Source: Kryptolebias marmoratus
Taxonomy: Eukaryota > Chordata > Actinopteri > Cyprinodontiformes > Rivulidae
NCBI RefSeq assembly: GCF_001649575.2
Contig: NC_051436.1
Span: 14,016,347-14,080,346, forward strand
DNA: 64,000 nucleotides
Direction of reading: 5' to 3'
Both the position numbers and the translations under genes were made by a program. Position 1 is the stretch's first letter. Each line of letters opens with the position of its first letter. The notes beneath the pieces are model-generated. The model ran no database searches. It was not told where the DNA came from and saw only the letters and a list, made by a program, of their open reading frames with translations. Below are positions 58,994 through 64,000 of this stretch, one piece after another.

Positions 58994-60050
58994 CGGGGTT
59001 CTGTGGAAAGGTTCTGAACAGTTAATATCTTACCTGTTGCAGATAGCTCACTGAACGACCTCAGTTAGGAGAAAGAGACTAAAGGATTGACGAGCTAAAG
59101 ACCAAAGCAGCAGCAGCTAAAACCAAAGTGGATTGCTGCAGTCTGAAAACAGCTCTAACCTCAACAATTACGCAACTATTCATGCAAAAGCTATTTCATA
59201 TTACTTTAATTTACATGGAATTCTGGGGTCATTTGCAAGAGCAAACAGCAGCGGTGAGCTTCTTTCATAATATTTCTGCTGCTGATGCTAACAGATTATG
59301 AAAACCATATAAAACTGCTTTAAATGGATATGAAGTAGCATTTGCATGAACTGCTAGAAAATGCTGAATGTTGGAACCGCTTCAAGACAGCAAACTCTGC
59401 TTTGAAAGAGGGTCCGTTTGGATTGTATCAAGCTAATGGTGCTTACTTCCAGCGGATTCAATGCAAAAGTTAATTTTGCCGTCTTAAAGCGACTCAAGCA
59501 GCAGTTCACACAAACGCTCTTTTAGAAACTGTTACAGCGCAGTCAGTTTCACATTACACTGTTCCACCGACAGAAACATGATGTTCATGCAGGAAGTGCC
59601 TCAGACATCTCAAACAACCACAGAATACCATGAAAATAACTCTATAATGTGAAACCGATGGCAGTGCAAACAGCGTTTGAATGAACTATGAAACTTTGAG
59701 GATTTCAGTGTCCTTATTTGAGGCAGCGCAACAAAACTTTCTCTGTTCAACTCAGACCTGCTGTCTTTATTCAGGGACATTTGATTTAATGTTTAATTCT
59801 TTTAAAAAAAAAATTAAAACTGCAAATTGTTCAAAAACGATGTTTGTTTGTATCGTCTGATCCCACATAGCTAAATCCGACAAAAGCTCAGGACTCAGAG
59901 GGCAGCGATCCACTTTGGTCTTAGCTGCGTTCAGACTAGCCTTTAGCTCGTCAATCCTGTCAGAATTAAGCTGTTTCGAAAAACTGAGCTCCTTCAAACA
60001 GCCATCTACAACATGTCAGATATTAACTGTTCACAACAGAAAAGCAAAAT
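58994..60050. mobile_element. Foldback element F1, long copy
   Basis: The left arm (about 58994-59175: 'ggggttctgtggaaaggttc', 'acagttaatatcttacctg', 'gattgacgagctaaag', 'accaaagtggattgctgc') is mirrored at the right (about 59880-60050) as reverse complement, ending 'gtcagatattaactgttcac'. The interior of about 700 bases holds no transposase. The 76-codon minus frame at 59767-59997 falls inside the arm and is not taken as a gene. Related to 47.46-47.99 kb. Confidence 0.65.
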
Positions 60051-60179
60051 GAAAGCAACAAATAAGCCAAGCATTCTGATGAGAAGTCACTCCACACTGA
60101 TCGTTCCTCAAAAGATAATTTAAGTGTAAAGTTCTCCCTGACTGTCACGGCCATGCGTCTGGAGTTTAACCAGGGCCGG

Positions 60180-62575
60180 TCAGGCTGCGCTCTGTACAAG
60201 CAGCAGGTTCCTCTTGTAACACTCCAGGCTGCAGAGGGGAACTCCGGTCTTAGAGCAAGAGTACTTTTTGAGGTTGGGGCAGCCACTCACACCGCAGTTC
60301 ACCAGAGCCACCGGTGGAGGACGGAGAGGCGCCGGGGCCGGAGCGCAGACCCCCGAAGGAAAAGAGATGGCAATTCCCTGAGCCGAGTCGCTGTACCGGA
60401 CCATGGGGCACTGGCTCAGCTTGGACCTCCTCTCCTTCAGGCTCTTGATCTTGGCCTTGCTGGTTTTTGTCAGCCTCTCTATCGTCTGGTTCTTGTTCTC
60501 CTCTGCCTTCTTGGCAGCCTGCAGGCGCCTCTTGCGGGCTCGCTCCTCCCGCTTCTGCATCATCTCTGCGGTCATCTCTTTCTCCTTGTAGCCCATGGGC
60601 AGCTCGAGCAGAGGCTGAGTCTGCTGCTTGTGGAGGAGGGCTTTCTGAAGAATGCATCAGGAGACAAACATTTGCATTCAAGGCACATTTCAAGACAGAC
60701 TCAGTGTTTCCAGGTCTCTCATTAACTTATTCCCTTAAAGCATCTTGTGTTTGGCTTACAGCTGTCTCAAAACAATATTTGCACGCTTTTACCACCTCTT
60801 TCATCTTCTCCTCACCTGTCTGGCAGTGAGCAGGGACTCGTCAACCTCCTTTTTCAGCTCTCCGTTGTCGTCCAGCTCTCCCTTCTCCAGAGCGTCCAGC
60901 CACCTCTCCTCTTCATCTACAGGCGCCCCCAGCATGGAGTCCGAGTCCAGGTCTGGGAGAGGGGACGCTGCCAGGTTACTGTCTTCATCTAGCACAAACA
61001 CACAGAGAGTCATCATCAACGAACAACATGAAATCACAATTTTTTATTTTACACTTATTTTTTATTCTGATGCTACAGTTTGAATGTTGACCAGGAAATA
61101 AGCTGATCAACAGCCTAATTTTGAATTATTGGCCAATAAAATGATAAATACACTCTTTGTATTGGTTCCCACTGATTTGAAAAGTGCAGTGGCACCTTTC
61201 TGACAACAACAACAAATAAATGAAAAAAGGCACTTGTCCAAAAAAGGTTTTTGTGTTTTTAAAACCCCAAATTGGTTGGAGACTATGTATACAGCATGTG
61301 AAGACTGTATCCCTTGACCTTTTAAGCTTTTAACAACATAAGTGCGTTTTATTTCAATGTTCCTAAAAGAACAGAGACAATACATTTTTTAAGTGACATT
61401 AAAAGTCAAAGTTTAAACTCACAGCTATTGTGTTTTAGATGCACAGAAAAGAGACACATCTGTAAGATTTCTATCTTTATTTAGAAACCTGTCACATCTT
61501 AGGAGGTTGTTTTTAAGCTACATTTAGGATGTTGCTTAAAGGACTGTTTCTTTATCTGACTGAGTTAATTATTTGTAATCCGTCAGATTTGTTCTCTGAA
61601 CACTCATGAGGGAAATGTTTCCTAATGAAAACCAATAAGTTGACTCTTAATACACTCCTCTCCTGTTAGGTCCTCAACATGTCAGGTTCGAAACTCAAAT
61701 GGCCGTAGCTTTGATAATCACACTACATACCCAGCCAGGCTCGATACTGCTCCAAAGGCACAGAGGGCTCGTCATCATCCTCGTCATCTTCGTCGTCGTC
61801 GTCCACATCATTATCAATGATCATCAGCGGTGACGGGGGACGCGCCACCCCAGGATGGACGGTGAAGGTGGGAACACTGAGACAGACGGGCGTTAACTCA
61901 CTGTGCGTGCAGATCAACAAACGCTGAAACCAGGCGCGCACAGCTCACCTTTTGGTGCCGAGCGTCTGCCCTCCCAGTTTGATCTTCAGTCGAAGCTGCG
62001 GCGGTGGCGGTCGAGGGACGGGCACAGGCTCAGGCTCCGGGGCCTCGGCGAAGCTGTGGTGTTTCTTCTTGTGCTTCTTGTGTTTCTTGTGTTTTCGCTT
62101 GTGAATGCTGTGCAGGCTGGAGCTGCCTTCACCTGCAGGGGGGAGAGATGGAAACACAGAGAAGTATAAATGTTTACTGAAAAAATTAAATCAGGCTTGT
62201 TGTTAGAGATAAAGGAGCAAAGTTAGAGCAATATTTCTTCCACTTCCAGAGATGTACAAATGAAATCCAACACTTAACTTTTCTGTCCCTCAGTCTTAGA
62301 TAAATAATCACACTTCTTGTGTCTCTTCTCAGTTTATTATTCTGCTTCCTACAACAGACCTGGAAGCATCTGTATCTGACTAGTTTTGGGGACTATAGAG
62401 TCAATGATCATTAAAACAGATAATGGATCAGGTGTTCCTCAAGAGCAGAAAACCGTGTATGTGGTTTAGCACAGGGTTAACAATACCTTTACCTTCAAAA
62501 GTTGAATCATTATGACATAAATATTGTCTACTTACCGAGAAACCTGGGGTGAATCATGTCTTTTCTTTTCCCCAT
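60180..62575 (-). CDS. ino80b: INO80 complex subunit B
   Basis: Nuclear subunit of the INO80 chromatin-remodelling complex. Five minus-strand coding exons: 62536-62575, 61949-62132, 61731-61876, 60816-60988 and 60180-60644, joining in frame to 335 residues (human 356). In order: MGKRKDMIHPRFL start; a lysine/histidine-rich nuclear-localisation stretch (KRKHKKHKKHKKKHH, about 25-40); IKLGGQTLGTKSVPTFTVHPG; an aspartate/glutamate run (about 95-112); PLEQYRAWLDED; EERWLDALEKGELDDNG; then the PAPA-1 region with EERARKRRLQAAKKAEENKN and TIERLTKT; and a C-terminal HIT-type zinc finger with cysteines at about 298, 303, 311, 319 and 323 (CGVSGCPNLKKYSCS). Human INO80B has the same order of parts. The gene diverges from aadat across a 1.2-kb interval. 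Confidence 0.95.
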
Positions 62576-62957
62576 CGAGACGGCAGAAAACAGGGAACAG
62601 TGTACGGCTCTACATGGCAACACAAATCAACCAAACCGTCATATCGATGCCAAACCGCCCCTATCCCTGCTCAGAAAAGAGAAGAAATCTAGTTTTTTAA
62701 CATGTTAGCCCTTGTGTTCGCCTGTGTTGTTTCAGGTATACAAATGTAATTTTGAAAATTTTACAGTCTTAGCTAAAGCTAAACTTTATACGAGGTCGTC
62801 TGTTGACAAAAAATATGTGAAAATCGTGTGTATTTAGGCGAAGCCAGCAAATACGTTTGCATTACAAACGCTAACTGCCAATTAAGCTAAGCTAAGCTAA
62901 GCTAACAACACGAACGTTTACTTCGACGTTTTCCGGTTATTTCCGGAAGTGATTAAC
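62576..62957. promoter_or_regulatory. ino80b 5' UTR and promoter region
   Basis: Directly upstream of the ino80b ATG. Includes four GCTAA pentamers at 62886-62905, followed by GGAAGT and CCGGAAGTG-type ETS words near 62934-62951 ('tttccggttatttccggaag'), which are common in TATA-less housekeeping promoters. The transcript start is not visible. Confidence 0.45.
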
Positions 62958-63167
62958 CGGTGTTGTACCGAAAAAAAGCACCCTACCGGCTAATCCTGCG
63001 ACAGCCCTTTATAGTTTTCTAAATGAGATAACTGTATATAGGTATGTTCCTAAGGGCAGGGGAAAACGCAATCCCGTTTATTATTATTGGTTTTTATTCA
63101 AATTAAAACTGCTTTCTGAGACGGGCGTCTTTTCGCAGCCGGGGTGCTTTTTTTCGGCACAACACCT
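62958..63167. mobile_element. MITE in the ino80b-aadat intergenic region
   Basis: The left arm 'ggtgttgtaccgaaaaaaag' with 'caccc...ccggct' is mirrored by the right arm 'cggggtgctttttttcgg' and 'cacaacacc', giving inverted repeats of about 35 bases around a core of about 130 bases. No coding content. It sits in the divergent promoter interval. Confidence 0.7.
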
Positions 63168-63170
63168 GAA

Positions 63171-63194
63171 CGGTGTTACGTCGACGTAACACCG
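63171..63194. promoter_or_regulatory. Perfect 24-bp palindrome with paired ACGTC/GACGT half-sites
   Basis: The half CGGTGTTACGTC is followed at once by its exact reverse complement. The centre TTACGTCGACGTAA contains two back-to-back bZIP-type ACGT words. It adjoins the MITE end and lies about 600 bases from both start codons, within the divergent promoter interval. Confidence 0.5.
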
Positions 63195-63788
63195 GCTCTC
63201 GCGCCCATTGAGTGCTGCTCTCTAACGGTCAAAAAAAAAGAGGGGAGGACAACAACAACAACAGGCGTACTTGGCTAAAAGACAACATTAGCTAAAGGGT
63301 TAACAGCTCCTATTTTCCTTCAGCATACCAGCTCCGTGAGGCGTATCTTTCTACTTTTCAGCTCGGGCAATGTAGTTCAGCCGACGGTCGCAGGTGCCGC
63401 CCGCTGCAGGTCTCTGCAGATCAAGAAATACATTAACCACAATTCTCCGGGACGAGCGAGCCGCACACGCAGAAGGTCAGTTATGTGCGGCTAAAAGTGG
63501 CCTTAATGAAGCTCTGCACAGGATTAATACCGCCTGTGATCTGTGTTTACGTACTTATTTACATTTGAGCACATCATGTTTGCTTGTGTCGGTCATATTG
63601 CCATTCATAGAGTGGTGCAATTTCAGTCTGGGTGACTAAAAAACAAACATTTATGTGCAAGCATGTCAAAGGAAACTATTATCTCGCCTTTAGCTCATTC
63701 GAGAAGACATCTTATTTATATTTTTTGTTAACCAGCGACAAAGTACAGTGGCTAATCTTTCTGACTTGATTTTAATTTGTCAGGAATC
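63195..63788 (+). other. aadat 5' region
   Basis: CpG-containing sequence ('ctctcgcgcccattgag', 'cgggacgagcgagccgcac') that probably holds the aadat transcript start and a non-coding first exon. The coding exon is preceded by an acceptor (tttgtcag at about 63777-63784), so the 5' UTR is likely spliced. No other gene is seen. Confidence 0.45.
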
Positions 63789-63855
63789 ATGAACTACGCT
63801 CGGTTTCTGACAGCAGTCAGTGGAGCTCGGAAGCCCTCTGCAATCAGGCTGCTGA
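63789..63855 (+). CDS. aadat: Kynurenine/2-aminoadipate aminotransferase, first coding exon (partial)
   Basis: PLP-dependent mitochondrial aminotransferase acting on 2-aminoadipate in lysine breakdown and on kynurenine in tryptophan breakdown. Only the first coding exon lies in the window: 67 bases ending at the donor a|gtgagt in phase 1. It encodes MNYARFLTAVSGARKPSAI then RLL, which matches the vertebrate AADAT start (MNYARF.TA.SAAR.PS.IR). The following exons, with the PLP lysine, lie beyond the right edge. Transcription is divergent from ino80b. Confidence 0.88.
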
Positions 63856-64000
63856 GTGAGTATCTGTCACAGCAAGCTCAACCAAACCTGCAGGTTGTAC
63901 GTCTTCGCACACATGTGGGTGTCTGAAATCATGGTGTTGTTGAGGTCAATTTACTGGACTGAAAAGTGGAAAAGTTGTGGCATCTGATTTTGCCTTTGGG
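63856..64000 (+). other. aadat intron 1 (start)
   Basis: Begins gtgagtatct. Non-coding to the window end. Confidence 0.7.

Noticed and set aside
59767..59997. 76-codon minus frame with helical, charged composition
   Set aside because: Lies inside the arm of foldback element F1; the same arm occurs elsewhere without a conserved frame.
60153..60725. 190-codon plus-strand open frame
   Set aside because: Antisense shadow of the last ino80b exon, whose own frame matches the known protein.
1..64000. CRISPR arrays, bacterial operons, intact endogenous virus
   Set aside because: The repeats are microsatellites or transposon-derived with no regular spacer pattern; the genes are spliced vertebrate genes, and no gag/pol/env-like frame was seen beyond short LINE remnants.

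Overview
This is a eukaryotic, AT-rich window with large introns. It almost certainly comes from a ray-finned (teleost) fish. The evidence is the vertebrate gene content with GT-AG introns, CXC chemokines of fish type, and many repeat classes typical of fish: a Tc1/mariner copy, hAT-like palindromic MITEs, LINE 3' tails and a 'TATATAGC...GAGCCAC' short repeat. No bacterial operon, CRISPR array or intact virus is visible. Calls are based on conceptual splicing and remembered family features; no database search was run.

Left part (1-31 kb), immune-related and repeat-rich. A minus-strand pair of exons (553-928) encodes an RRM-like domain of the PARP14/DTX3L kind, with an ISRE-like site just upstream. 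A long repeat-filled stretch follows, with a LINE C-terminus, a dead Tc1 element and several MITEs. Next come two plus-strand ELR-negative CXC chemokine genes, one with four exons (14,250-15,744) and one with three (21,362-24,197), each with a TATA box. About 0.3 kb upstream of the first chemokine lies a 969-bp segment nearly identical to one at 17.6-18.6 kb, and it is flanked by an 83-bp perfect direct duplication.

Middle (31-56 kb). trmt10b (tRNA m1G9/m1A9 methyltransferase family) lies on the minus strand in eight coding exons, one intron being GC-AG. A U3 snoRNA gene with its own snRNA-type promoter follows on the plus strand (35,129-35,344), then an isolated signal-peptide-like exon at 37.0 kb. 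The complete 17-exon intu gene (planar cell polarity/CPLANE ciliogenesis effector) runs from 37,769 to 55,891.

Right part (56-64 kb). The intu 3' UTR has a partial local duplicate 2.4 kb downstream. A tRNA-Gln(CUG) gene follows, then a foldback repeat, then ino80b (INO80 chromatin-remodelling subunit) in five coding exons on the minus strand. The first coding exon of aadat (kynurenine/2-aminoadipate aminotransferase) lies at the right edge on the plus strand. The ino80b/aadat divergent promoter region contains a MITE and a perfect 24-bp palindrome.

The genes do not form one pathway. The window is a vertebrate neighbourhood of housekeeping, ciliary and immune genes. No wholly new system is evident; the observations most worth checking are the U3 locus, the insertion with the 83-bp duplication, the orphan signal exon and the promoter palindrome.
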